A stretch of 64,000 bases of DNA from Polyangiaceae bacterium (GCA_009780955.1 WQZB01000009.1:1-64000), one strand, 5' to 3'; shown: positions 26,296 through 34,919, counted from the stretch's first letter. The notes: a model not told the origin generated them from the letters alone. Made by a program: numbers and translations.

Positions 26296-26979
26296 TCAGA
26301 GCAGCCCCAACTTGGCCAAGGGTTCGTTCCAGTGGTGGGGGTCGACTCCGGTTTTTGCTCCGATGGCCGCTTGCGCCATTCGTTGAACCTTCAAACACTG
26401 TTCGGACGTTGGTTTGCAGCCGCTCTCGGCGTAGAGCGCGGCGATTTGTAGGGAGATGTTTTCAAGAACAACCGAGCCGCCCTCGACCGTGAGATTGTGG
26501 AATAAGTTCGTCAACCGAGGAACGATGTTTGGGATGCGTGGGATGCTGCGTTCGAGCCATGGTTGATACTGAAGAGATGGCTCGATGAGCTCGCACGTGT
26601 AGGCAAATTGAAGAGGCGAAATTTCGTGGGTTGAATGGATCCAGCGATGAATGTCGGCGTGAAAAGCTGCGTACTCCTCATTGCTAGGTGCGTCGTCAAA
26701 CTGCTCGGTGATGACATTGACATTGTCGACTCCTCCCGCAACAAGCCCGCGTTGATGCGCGTACTCTCGAATTTCGTCGTTGTATGCAATCCGCAGATCA
26801 ACCTCGAACCAATCCGCGGTGGACACGAACCGCTGCTCCGCGAGGTCGGCGCGTTCATCGGTAAGCAAGAGCACGGCGCGTTGGGGTGGTTTGACGCGCT
26901 CTCCGCCGAGGCGATCCCAAAGGAGTGGAACGAAGAGAACGCCGGGCGCCTCCATGCGAGCGGGTTCGCTTTCCTTCAC
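26296..26979 (-). CDS. Hypothetical island protein
   Basis: The product has 227 residues from a GTG at 26979 (219 from the ATG at 26955). It is soluble, without a signal peptide or recognisable motif. It contains VLLLTDERADLAEQRF, an acidic-aromatic middle (WFEVDLRIAYNDEIREYA, ADIHRWIHSTHEISP) and an alpha-helical end. The Trp-rich, acidic character and its place in the island would fit an immunity or effector-associated role, but I cannot assign one. It is flanked by the two inverted copies of element C. Confidence 0.6.
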   Translation of the reverse strand: MKESEPARMEAPGVLFVPLLWDRLGGERVKPPQRAVLLLTDERADLAEQRFVSTADWFEVDLRIAYNDEIREYAHQRGLVAGGVDNVNVITEQFDDAPSNEEYAAFHADIHRWIHSTHEISPLQFAYTCELIEPSLQYQPWLERSIPRIPNIVPRLTNLFHNLTVEGGSVVLENISLQIAALYAESGCKPTSEQCLKVQRMAQAAIGAKTGVDPHHWNEPLAKLGLL

Positions 26980-27226
26980 CTCCCCGACGGATCTCGATAC
27001 TGGCGCTTATCAAGGTCGACGCAACCCGCCCGGCTGCCGTTGCGCTGCTCGGCTCCGAGGGAGAGGCGCGTACGATAAAGCGTGAGGCCATGCCCACGAT
27101 GAAAGAGCTCGGTCCGAAAAGCTCCAATAGCTCGCATCGATGCTGCCATGAAGTAGCGCAAGGCAAAGGGCTCGGATCTCTTGAAGGCGGCGTGCCTGCG
27201 GGCGGTGTCCCGGCGATTGTTGAAAT

Positions 27227-27595
27227 TTGAAGGTGGTGGTTCCCCCGGCCCCGATCGAAAAATCGGGGTGCAATCCCAAAAATGCCTCTGGCGAGATCGA
27301 GGTCACGGCCTATACGAACGTCGAAGGCACAGTCACCCAAGTCGGAGTCCACCCCTCTCTGTCGAGCATTTCTCGGAGCATCACGCCTACGGCCGACGGC
27401 ACATTTGTCCCAGTTGGGGTCTACCCTGGTATGCTTAAAAGCAGCGCGATCTCAAACTGTCTCGAGAAGACCCTGAGCGCATGGACCTTCGGTGATCGCG
27501 TCTACGGATCGGCGACCCAGCGGCTCCATTTTCGTCCGCGGTCGGCCAAGACCCCGCAAATCCCGCGAAAACAGACACTCCCTAAGCTTCTCTGA
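27227..27595 (+). CDS. Possible fragment of an AgmX/TonB-like secreted protein
   Basis: A 122-codon open frame contains SGEIEVTAYTNVEGTVTQVGV, a Cys (SNCLEKTLSAWTFG), and an otherwise non-matching C-terminus that runs into element C. In myxobacterial AgmX/PglI-type C-terminal domains a G-x-hydrophobic beta strand, a V-x-x-C segment and a final W/F-x-F occur in this order, so this may be the remnant of such a domain. It lacks a signal peptide and a ribosome site, so I treat it as a doubtful or broken gene. Confidence 0.3.
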   Translation: MKVVVPPAPIEKSGCNPKNASGEIEVTAYTNVEGTVTQVGVHPSLSSISRSITPTADGTFVPVGVYPGMLKSSAISNCLEKTLSAWTFGDRVYGSATQRLHFRPRSAKTPQIPRKQTLPKLL

Positions 27596-27785
27596 TGGCC
27601 ACGAAGCTTCCCTGATGGGTCACCACGTCTCCCTGACTGGATTTTGGCCTAAATTTTCGTTCTCGAAACCCGCGCCCGGCCATTCCAACCTCGAAAGTGC
27701 GTCTTTCTCGACAAATTTTCGATCCAAGAAGCTTCCTTCTCATCGGGGAAGTTTCGAAGATCATCAGGGAAGCTTCACAACAGAA
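27590..27785 (-). repeat. Element C, copy 2 (inverted relative to copy 1)
   Basis: This is the reverse-complement partner of 26022-26215. It also carries gaagcttcc/ggaagcttc motifs at both ends and internally, some in the form cttccctgatg. It ends 20 bp before the ATG of the Uma2 gene, so any promoter for that gene must lie inside it. The two copies enclose ~1.37 kb. Confidence 0.85.
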
Positions 27786-27804
27786 CCTGTCATAAACTCG
27801 ATGC

Positions 27805-28380
27805 ATGGGCGAACCAGCGAAGAGGCTACGCAGCGACGCGGAACTCTGGGCCGAGCTCGAAGCGTTGCCGTTGAATCTCAAGGGTGAGATCATCGATAGC
27901 GAACTGCACGTGATGCCGCGACCGCGACCGCGTCACACGTGGACTACCACCATGCTCGGTCAGCATATCGGTGGTCCATTCAATGCCGATAACGATGGCC
28001 CTGGCGGCTGGATCATCCTTGTGGAACCTGGCATCGAGCTGCCTTCCGCGCCCGAAGTTGCGCCCGACGTTGCGGGCTGGCGCCGCGAACGTTTCGCCTG
28101 GCCAGAGGGCAACGAACCCCTTCGCATCGTGCCCGACTGGGTTTGCGAAGTGCTCTCGCCATCGAACGCAGTTTATGATCGCCGCATCAAGTTTCCTTTT
28201 TACGCACGCATCGGGGTGTCGTGGCTGTGGGTGGTCGAACCTCGCGATCGGACCGTCGAAGTCCGCAAGCGCGAGACCGATCGCTGGAGCGTGCTCGCCA
28301 CTTTTGCGGGCGACGAGGCGATGCGCGCCGAGCCATTCGACGCGATCGAGATCCCGCTCGGCCGCCTGTGGGCGGGTTGA
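27805..28380 (+). CDS. Uma2-family putative PD-(D/E)xK endonuclease
   Basis: The 191-residue protein matches the Uma2 (DUF820) family of small restriction-endonuclease-fold proteins. It shows LKGEIIDSELHVMPRPRPRH at the N-terminus, LVEPGIEL, EVAPDVAGWRRER (the PD motif), PDWVCEVLSPSN (ExL), and YDRRIKFPFYARIGVSWLWVVEP (K plus the family-typical Y-G-V-x-x-x-W). The family is widely spread in multiple copies in cyanobacteria and Myxococcota, and its biological role is still unclear. Codon use looks like the surrounding chromosome. Confidence 0.88.
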   Translation: MGEPAKRLRSDAELWAELEALPLNLKGEIIDSELHVMPRPRPRHTWTTTMLGQHIGGPFNADNDGPGGWIILVEPGIELPSAPEVAPDVAGWRRERFAWPEGNEPLRIVPDWVCEVLSPSNAVYDRRIKFPFYARIGVSWLWVVEPRDRTVEVRKRETDRWSVLATFAGDEAMRAEPFDAIEIPLGRLWAG

Positions 28381-28383
28381 TGG

Positions 28384-28452
28384 GTCGGTTTTCTCGCTAG
28401 ACCGGCGTGGCCGCTCTCGCCGTACGAGACGAATCGCGTCTTCGGCCCGATG
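28384..28452 (-). pseudogene. Inverted fragment of the family X gene
   Basis: About 69 bases match the reverse complement of 24224-24294 in the gene at 23878, including the stretch that encodes SGYAGLARKP. It sits immediately after the stop of the Uma2 gene. No reading frame remains. Confidence 0.8.
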
Positions 28453-28483
28453 TCGAAGTGGGACGAATGAAAGGATCAATGAA

Positions 28484-29017
28484 ATGTCAAGAAACATGGT
28501 TTTGGTCTTGGCGGGATTGCTTGTCGGTTTCGTGGCGTGCTCATCTTCCGATTCTGACGATAACCTCCTCCAGTCGTCCTGCGTCCAAAAGAATCTGTCA
28601 TTCCATCGAACCCTCCAGGATGGAAGCAAGTGCACTAATTTCGGCTATGCAGACTGCAAAGGCTTTGCAAGTGATTGTATCAATGATTGCGCTGAGGGGA
28701 TTTGCCAACCGCGTGAATGCCAGGGCGACGGAGATTGTACGGGGTTCGGCAGCGGCTACCTGTGCGGCGAATACATTGTTAGCGATAAGTCCTATGGCCA
28801 CTGGTGCTATTACTGCGAAGAAGGGAATAGCACCTGTTGCATATCTGGAAGGCGCGGCTGCCCGTGCTTGTCGGGGGGCGGGTGCTCGTCATCGTCCGAC
28901 ACGTGCGTCAGCGGCGTGTGCACAGACACTTGCCCTGCGGGGTGCCGTGCAGGCTCGGTCTGCTGCGGCGGTGCATTTTGTAGCGGCAATTGCATCGGAA
29001 CGCCTTGCTGCGATTAG
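28484..29017 (+). CDS. Cysteine-rich lipoprotein
   Basis: The 177-residue protein starts with a lipoprotein signal (MVLVLAGLLVGFVAC, Cys at the +1 position) and then has more than twenty cysteines. They lie in short loops such as CEEGNSTCC, GCPCLSGGGC, CVSGVCTDTC and CCGGAFCSGNC, reminiscent of the Cys-rich secreted proteins abundant in Myxococcota. It is likely surface or periplasmic and disulfide-stabilised. An in-frame open stretch extends far upstream, but the signal sequence and a nearby AAAGGA fix this ATG. Function is unknown. Confidence 0.75.
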   Translation: MSRNMVLVLAGLLVGFVACSSSDSDDNLLQSSCVQKNLSFHRTLQDGSKCTNFGYADCKGFASDCINDCAEGICQPRECQGDGDCTGFGSGYLCGEYIVSDKSYGHWCYYCEEGNSTCCISGRRGCPCLSGGGCSSSSDTCVSGVCTDTCPAGCRAGSVCCGGAFCSGNCIGTPCCD

Positions 29018-29115
29018 CGGCGCGCTGCAAACTAGTAAACGCGGTCGAACGGGCATGGTCAAGTGCGACGCGGACCAAACGCGATCCGCAGTGCATTCGT
29101 TGATACCATCGGCAT

Positions 29116-30565
29116 ATGTCGCTCAACGTCGGGGGCATTTACGTCGCCAGCAAGCACGGCGTCACGCGCGCAAAGGTCGTCGCCGAGATCAAAGCGTTCT
29201 GGACCAAAATCGGCGCGCGACCCTACGCCGGTGACGTCCTCGCGATCGCGCCGTTGTCGCTCGATAAGACGGGCGTGCTCGGGTTCGTTGTTAGCCGCAA
29301 GACCGACGGTTGGATCGCCGTGTACGACTCGGAGCGTTATCGCGCCGACCCTGCGCTTGCGCGACATCTGTCGATCGCGCTCGGAGTTCCGGTGCTGCAC
29401 TACGAGCTTCATGGCGCGACCGACAGCGCCTACGCGAAGGTTTGGGGTGAGGGAGGTCCCAAGGTTTCTGCGAGGCCGAAGTGGGACGAGGTCGAAGAAC
29501 TCGTGAGCACGCTTCCGTATCCGACGCTCTATTTCAACCACCTGCAGCGCGAGGTGCCGAAAGAAATCCTCGCGGAGTTCGAGCTTTTCGCGTTCGAAGG
29601 CATCCCCGCGCGGCCCAAAGCGCAATACACGGGGCCGACGCCGCAAGTGCTCGACGAAGAAGCGCAGAAGGCCGAGGCCAAGCGCCTTTGCGAGGCTTAC
29701 GACATCGAAGGCATGCGCGCGCTCCTCGAGAAGGCGCCACACACCGTGTGGGTTGTGCGGGGTAGCATGGAGATACGCAGACCAAAGCAAGCCCGCAGGG
29801 CTCGCGTTCGTTCTCGCATTCGCCGACGTGTGCGCGACCGCCCCGTGGGGGTCGAATCTCGCGGTCGCCGCGGCCGCGGCGCGCACGGGCGATCACGCGC
29901 TGTTCGCGCGCGCGTTCGAGTCCGCGAAGGACGAATCCTCGTTCGTGCTCTGGGAGCAAAAGGCGTTCGAGCTCTATCAACAGGAAAAGAACGTCGCGGG
30001 CGCGCTCGAGATCCTCTCCGCGGTGATCACGCGGCCCAACGCGGCTCTCACGGCGTGGAACAACTGGCTCGCAATTCTCTTGCAGCAGCCGCTCCCGCCG
30101 CGCGCGGAGATCGCCGAACGGCTCGACGCTGCGGCAAAGCTCGCGCCGCAGAATCCGACGATGTTCCGCAACCTCGCATGCATCGAGCACAAACTCGGCG
30201 ACACCGATCGCGCGCTCGAGCACGTACGCGCTGCGGTTCGCTGCGGCTACACGAACCTCGACGGGCTCCGAAACGACGACTCCTTCGACGACATCCGCGG
30301 CGACGCACGCTTCGAGGAAGCCTTTGTTCCATCGGGCGATTTCGACATTGGTCATCTCGAACTCGAGCTCCATGTTCGAAGCCGAGCCCGACGAGCGCTT
30401 CATCCCACGGGCGGGGAAGGCCCCGTGACCGTGTCAACCTCCCGATCGCCAGAATTCCTTTTCGAACTCCAGCTTACGAAGCAAAACGTCAGAAGCGACG
30501 CGAAAACGAAGCCAGACAACACCCTCGACGAGATCTGCCGGCGCAAAGAATGGGTAAGGAAATAG
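29116..30565 (+). pseudogene. Frameshifted family X + TPR protein
   Basis: The first part (29116 to about 29750) encodes a family X domain (GGIYVASKHGVTRAKVV, WIAVYDSERY, VPVLHYEL) followed by a linker (ALLEKAPHTVW). The continuation is in the +1 frame from ~29753 (WRYADQSKPAGLAFVLAFADVC, then TPR-like FRNLACIEHKLGDTDRAL and AAVRCGY). This second half is homologous to the helical half of the 24496-25941 protein. One lost base near the gcgggg at ~29760 would restore a single ~415-residue protein. After ~30350 the frame runs into an inverted fragment of the 23878 gene, so the natural stop is also lost. I see no slippery heptamer that would support programmed shifting. Confidence 0.75.
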
Positions 30566-30640
30566 GTCGACCGCGCGAAGCGTCTTCTCCCACGTACGGG
30601 TCGGTTTTCTCGCTAGACCGGCGTAACCGCTCTCACCGTG
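30440..30640 (-). pseudogene. Inverted 3' fragment of the family X gene
   Basis: The minus strand matches the 3' half of the gene at 23878 (about 24250-24450), including LLRKLEFEKEFW at its end. It has several substitutions and internal stops. It lies next to a fragment of the DUF7691-like gene in the same relative order as at 23664-24450, so the 30440-30828 block is an inverted, truncated copy of that arrangement. Confidence 0.85.
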
Positions 30641-30641
30641 C

Positions 30642-30828
30642 GCAGTCGTTAGCGCCCCAATTCGCACCTTCTTCATCGACGAGCACCGCGTCGGACAAGG
30701 CGTTCAGGTGCTCACGCGTGATAGGCTTCAGCTCGGCTTCGCAAGCTCGCGCCATGCAGTAAGGTCCACGCCGGCCAGTCTACGTTGGAGGTTCCTCCAG
30801 GGCCAGGGAAAGGTGAGGTTGGTTTCCC
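30642..30828 (-). pseudogene. Internal fragment of the DUF7691-like gene
   Basis: The sequence matches 32862-33047 of the intact minus-strand gene closely (the part encoding TFPWPGG, AWTLLQGA and KPITREHLNALSDA). There is a ~15-base deletion at the ELKPI region, one extra base in cctccagggcc, and no start. Confidence 0.85.
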
Positions 30829-30923
30829 CAGGAACGGAAGTTCTACGATATAGTCAACCTGTTCGCCAAACTGGGTGAGGCTCAGTATGCAGCGGAAAAC
30901 GAATTGTTCAGGAGAGATAAACC

Positions 30924-31730
30924 ATGAATGTCACTGAATTTGCCGCGACGCTTTATTTCGAAACTGAGCCTGCATTGACGGCGGAGCAGCTTTTCGAGAC
31001 TTGGGGCCGTGAGGGTTATACCTGCGAATGGGACGAACAACGTGAGGCAGATGACATTTTCGCCGGTTTTCGCGGAGGCACCTTCGTCAAGCTGAAAAGG
31101 TCTCGACCTGCTGATCTGAAAGCCGTCGTGGCGGCCTGCCCAGATTATCCGAATCTGGCCGACGTCGATATTGATTGGGATAGCACCTTTCTCATCAATC
31201 CCAAAGTAGCATGGGAAGACGTACAGCGGGCCAGTCATGAAATCAAATTCGGTTTTCGCATCGTCGCCGAACCCGACCAGCCGCGGATAGCGCATAACGA
31301 GCTGGTCGCCACGCTTCTGGGGATTCATCAGGCGGCCCCATTGCAAGCCCTATGGCTGCGTTCGCTGGGCGCCCTAATCGGGCGACGGGACCTCGACGAG
31401 TATCTGGCCTATGCCAACAGCAACACTGAAGGAGCCAGCGTGCAATTCGCACCAATGCTGGCATTCGGAAGCTTCGTTCGCCGTGATGGCGACACTGTGA
31501 CAGCCTGGACCACAGGGCTCGCTCACTTCGGCCATGACGACCTTTGGCTCGAAGAAAATGGAATGAATCCCATGGATGCGCAGCTCCTGATTTTCAACAC
31601 CGGCTGCATGATTACGGGTGGACACCATTACCCTGCTGGCGACACGATGGAGACAAGCGATGTCCACTGCCGTTTTCTGCAGGAGCCTTTCAAAGGGAAA
31701 CCCGCCTTGCGCCTGCAGTGGTTGAAATGA
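30924..31730 (+). CDS. DUF4261-like island protein
   Basis: The 268-residue soluble protein has a C-terminal region resembling DUF4261: TVTAWTTGLAHFGHDDLWLEE, LIFNTGCMITGGHHYPAGDTM. The N-terminal ~110 residues carry an unassigned alpha/beta segment. AGGAG nine bases ahead of the ATG is a good ribosome site. The base composition is visibly less GC-rich than the housekeeping genes, with codons such as ata and att in use, which suggests recent acquisition. DUF4261 proteins often occur near toxin systems. No partner gene is adjacent except the small genes downstream. Confidence 0.7.
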   Translation: MNVTEFAATLYFETEPALTAEQLFETWGREGYTCEWDEQREADDIFAGFRGGTFVKLKRSRPADLKAVVAACPDYPNLADVDIDWDSTFLINPKVAWEDVQRASHEIKFGFRIVAEPDQPRIAHNELVATLLGIHQAAPLQALWLRSLGALIGRRDLDEYLAYANSNTEGASVQFAPMLAFGSFVRRDGDTVTAWTTGLAHFGHDDLWLEENGMNPMDAQLLIFNTGCMITGGHHYPAGDTMETSDVHCRFLQEPFKGKPALRLQWLK

Positions 31731-31788
31731 GCAACCCTGGAGTCACCTGCGCGAAGAGCGTGTTCCGAATCGTTGTAACGTGGGCTTC

Positions 31789-32331
31789 ATGCCGTCGCAC
31801 CTCGATGTCCGTCCCCCGCTCACCGATCTGCGACGTGGCAAACTCGGTCTCGATGAGTGGGAAGAAACACTCTACGTCGCGATCGAATTCGATCGCGTGT
31901 TGACAAAGACAGAGAAAGCCAGCGTCACAAAGCTCTACGCTGATTGGACAAAGCGGATCATCATAGAGTCCGCGGCTGACGAAGACTTCGACGGCGACAG
32001 CATGCGTATCGACGCGCTGTTCATCGGCGACAAGACTGTTCGCGGTGGCGTCTCGCGGTTCATCGCGGCGAGCGATGCGTGCGTGTGGCTGGTCGGCGAG
32101 CTCCGCAAGCTGCCCAGCGTCGTCTCCGTGGTGTTCGGCGATCCGCCCGACGACGGTGCGCCTCTCGAACACGAGGTCGCGCCTGCGAGCGATGAGCCTC
32201 CGGAGGATATGGCGAAACTCGAGCTCGTTGCCAACGGTCAGCTAGCAGCGTCGCTTTGCTTCTCGATCCGCGCTTCCTTGCCGCCTTCAAACGCAAGAAG
32301 TCGAAGCGAGCGTAACCAAGGCCGAAGATGA
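31789..32331 (+). CDS. Hypothetical island protein
   Basis: The 180-residue acidic protein has no signal or membrane segment. It contains LGLDEWEETLYVAIEFDRVL, DALFIGDKTVRGGVSRFI and a Pro/Glu-rich linker (FGDPPDDGAPLEHE), and the last ~25 residues are Ser/Arg-rich. I recognise no family. The C-terminus is unlike the rest and may reflect a frameshift or read-through into neighbouring sequence. The ATG at 31789 is preferred over an in-frame GTG at 31780. Confidence 0.55.
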   Translation: MPSHLDVRPPLTDLRRGKLGLDEWEETLYVAIEFDRVLTKTEKASVTKLYADWTKRIIIESAADEDFDGDSMRIDALFIGDKTVRGGVSRFIAASDACVWLVGELRKLPSVVSVVFGDPPDDGAPLEHEVAPASDEPPEDMAKLELVANGQLAASLCFSIRASLPPSNARSRSERNQGRR

Positions 32332-32335
32332 GTGC

Positions 32336-32742
32336 ATGGCGTCGCGCTCAGGCCCGCTTCCCAACGACACTTCGACAGCAGTCGTATGCGCTTTCTATGA
32401 GGATCTTCCCTGCTGCAAGGAACTCTGGCCAAGCTTCGGAACTTGGTTCACGCCAGAGGAATTCACCATGCTGCTGCCGGCATTCGCCTACCACCTCTCT
32501 GCCGAGGATCTGGAGGCATTGCAGATTGCCTATCAGAGGGGGCGATCACGCGCACGGCCATCGCGCGCGTGACGGATCCCATGCACACCGATCTTTTTTG
32601 TACCTTACTCGCCCGACCCACCACGCTATTTATCGTATATTTGACATGGGCTTGGTGGCAGCATCGGGGAAAGAAGCTCAAGCCGGTGCTCGATAGGTTC
32701 ATCGCGGACGCTGTTTCATTGGCTGCCGTCCATGAGCAGTAG
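32336..32742 (+). pseudogene. Broken small island gene
   Basis: A 78-codon frame from 32336 (VVCAFYEDLPCCKELWPSFG, AEDLEALQIAYQRG) is open until ~32572. A second frame carries the likely continuation from about 32540 (AITRTAIARVTDPMHTDL, then the hydrophobic LFIVYLTWAWWQHRGKK). Joining them at a run of six G's (agagggggcg) would give a ~135-residue protein with one membrane helix. The second frame continues into the reverse strand of the gene at 32716, so the true 3' end is probably also lost. Confidence 0.5.
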
Positions 32743-33432
32743 CAAGGAGTTGCCCTGTTTGGCGAACGCAAGGCCGTCTTTGGCCTCGTCGCAGCGGACC
32801 TCGGTAACCCAGCTTCGCAGCTGTTCGAGCCCAGCCCAGAGCTCGTCGCGGCAGTCGTTAGCGCCCCAATTCGCACCTTCTTCATCGACGAGCGCGGCGT
32901 CGGACAGGGCGTTCAGGTGCTCACGCGTGATGGGCTTCAGCTCGGCTTCGATCGCTTCCAAGCTCGCGCCCTGCAGCAAGGTCCACGCCGGCCAGTCTAC
33001 GTCGGAGGTTCCTCCAGGCCAGGGAAAGGTGAGGTTGGTTTCCCCCCACAGACCAGCCAACACCGGCAGGCCCAGGATCTTGAGCACCGGGTTCCAGCGG
33101 CCGAATGCATCATTCGGCATGTAATAGGTCAACTGCATGAGGATCTCGTCGCCACACGGCCTGGCTGCGTGGTTGAGCAAAAGCTCTGTAACCCGCGCGT
33201 ATTCGTAAGCCTGCTCCAGCTCCAGCGGCCCTTTGAAGATTGCCTCCAGCGCGTTCTTGACGACCTTCTTACCCTCTGCTTTGTCGTCACCCAAGGTCAT
33301 GAACACGTCATTGAGGTAGTTGGCGTTGGCTTCGCTCTTAAGCACCTCCACCGCCGCGAGTTGCTTGCTTCCCACCAGGCCTTGCAGCCTATCGGGCGCC
33401 ACCTTCCAACCGCGTACGAACCGTTCTGCCAT
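32716..33432 (-). CDS. DUF7691-like island protein, intact copy
   Basis: The 238-residue soluble protein contains RLQGLVGSKQLAAVEVLKSEA, YEYARVTELLLNHAARPCGDE, LPVLAGLWGETNLTFPWPGG and LFAKQGNSLLLLMDG-like residues at the end. The layout recalls DUF7691, a guess I cannot confirm. It is the only complete member of this family here; degenerate pieces lie at 23664-23813 and 30642-30828. No hydrophobic segments are present. The presence of one intact and two broken copies in ~10 kb suggests turnover of an immunity-like gene. Confidence 0.7.
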   Translation of the reverse strand: MAERFVRGWKVAPDRLQGLVGSKQLAAVEVLKSEANANYLNDVFMTLGDDKAEGKKVVKNALEAIFKGPLELEQAYEYARVTELLLNHAARPCGDEILMQLTYYMPNDAFGRWNPVLKILGLPVLAGLWGETNLTFPWPGGTSDVDWPAWTLLQGASLEAIEAELKPITREHLNALSDAALVDEEGANWGANDCRDELWAGLEQLRSWVTEVRCDEAKDGLAFAKQGNSLLLLMDGSQ

Positions 33433-33600
33433 TGGCCTCTTTCCTTTCCGTGCGACTTGATGAACTCGAAGTTAATCAGGTTAACCCGCACATGGCCCCC
33501 GTCATTTCAATCTGGCGACGGAAGGCGTCGAAAAAGTCGTCGGCGTGCACTCGGCGCGATGGCCCTTACCCTTGCGCGTCGCCGCCGCAAAGGGAGGGCG

Positions 33601-34851
33601 CTAACGCGGCTGGTGTATGGGCAAAGGCACGGTACGCAGGGACGAGACGACCTGCCGAAGCGTTGCAAGCTTCTCGTTACGTTCCGAGCCTGTGAGTGCG
33701 TGGCGTGCCACTTGGGCGAACTCTCCGAGTGCACGCCATTGTGGCGTGTCTGGCAACCCGAGCGCACAGCGAAACGCGTCGCCCATCTCGATGGCACTCG
33801 AGAAGCGCGCGGCGGGATCTTTTGCAAGGGCGCGAGCAAAAAGCTCGTCGACGACGAGCGGCGCCTGCGGGACGAACGTGCGGATGGGCGGTGGCGGCGC
33901 TTCGACTTGCTCGATTCGGATCGCGATTTCAGACTTGCCTGTGGGAAGAAACGGCGGGCGGCCCGCTAGCGTCTCGTACAAGACGATGGCTGCAGAATAC
34001 AAATCGCTCCGCCCGTCGAGCGGCGCGCCGAGAACTTGTTCGGGCGACATGTACGTGCCTGTTCCTGGCGACAGCTCTTGGGGCGACGGCGCTTTGTATC
34101 CGTGGGCTGGCCGAACGAGATACGCGATGCCGAAGTCGGCGAGTTTCACGATGCCGTCACGGCGGATCATGATGTTCGAAGGCTTGACGTCACGGTGAAC
34201 GATGCCAAGCGAATGCGCGGCGGCAAGCGCGCCAAGAAGCTGCTGCACGTAGTACCAGGCTCGTTGGAACGCGAGCCCGGGCAGCTGACTGGGGCCTGCG
34301 AGCCTGGCCCTTTTGACGTTGCGAGCGATGACGATGTCGAGCGTGTCTCCGTCGACGTACTCCATGGCAAGGGTCAACCAGTTTGACGCCTGTGGTGCGG
34401 TTGGCAGAGCCATTGTGGCAGATGCATTGGGATCTTGGGGGACTGGATCAGGGGGCAAGCCGATGGTCGTTTGCCCGTATGTGAACAAATCGTAGAAGCG
34501 CACGACGTTCGGATGATCGAGCCGCTCCAAAGCCTCGGCCTCGTTCTGGAAGAAAGCGAAAATCTCAGGGCTTTGACTGGCTTTTGGCTTGAGTTGCTTG
34601 AGGGCGAGCGGTACGGGTGCTTCGCCTCCGCGCGGCCCTCTGGGATTGTGAAACAGCCATGCGCGGTACACGGTGCCCATGGCGCCCGAGCCGACGCGCG
34701 TGTCGACGACGATCGTGCCATAGCCGCGGTCGATCTTCGTACCGGGATTGAGAGCGTTCATCTCGCTCGAGGGCAGCCAAGGCCTGCCACATTGCGGGCA
34801 TGCGGAGGCGTCGTCGGGGATGACACGGTTGCATTGGGTGCAAGCACGCAC
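33601..34851 (-). CDS. Ser/Thr protein kinase with N-terminal zinc ribbon
   Basis: The 416-residue eukaryote-like kinase has a CxxC...CxxC zinc ribbon at its N-terminus (Cys4, 7, 18, 21). It then shows the glycine loop GSGAMG (54-59), ALK with Lys85, an inserted segment at ~125-160, the catalytic loop HRDVKPSN (Asp221), DFG (239-241), GTGTYMSPEQV, and SDLYSAAIVLYETLAGRPPF. All catalytic residues are present, so it should be active. No transmembrane segment follows the kinase domain, unlike PknB types, and the C-terminal ~60 residues are helical. Substrates are unknown. Myxococcota encode many such kinases. Confidence 0.9.
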   Translation of the reverse strand: MRACTQCNRVIPDDASACPQCGRPWLPSSEMNALNPGTKIDRGYGTIVVDTRVGSGAMGTVYRAWLFHNPRGPRGGEAPVPLALKQLKPKASQSPEIFAFFQNEAEALERLDHPNVVRFYDLFTYGQTTIGLPPDPVPQDPNASATMALPTAPQASNWLTLAMEYVDGDTLDIVIARNVKRARLAGPSQLPGLAFQRAWYYVQQLLGALAAAHSLGIVHRDVKPSNIMIRRDGIVKLADFGIAYLVRPAHGYKAPSPQELSPGTGTYMSPEQVLGAPLDGRSDLYSAAIVLYETLAGRPPFLPTGKSEIAIRIEQVEAPPPPIRTFVPQAPLVVDELFARALAKDPAARFSSAIEMGDAFRCALGLPDTPQWRALGEFAQVARHALTGSERNEKLATLRQVVSSLRTVPLPIHQPR

Positions 34852-34919
34852 GATTTCTTTAGCGTAGCGGAGTCGCCATGAATTATCCGGGCTAGGTGTG
34901 CTTAGGTGGTCTTATAAAA

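Noticed and set aside
29740-29775. Programmed +1 frameshifting in the family X/TPR gene
   Set aside because: No slippery heptamer, stop-codon pause or downstream structure is evident, and the gene is also broken at its 3' end, so simple decay is more likely.
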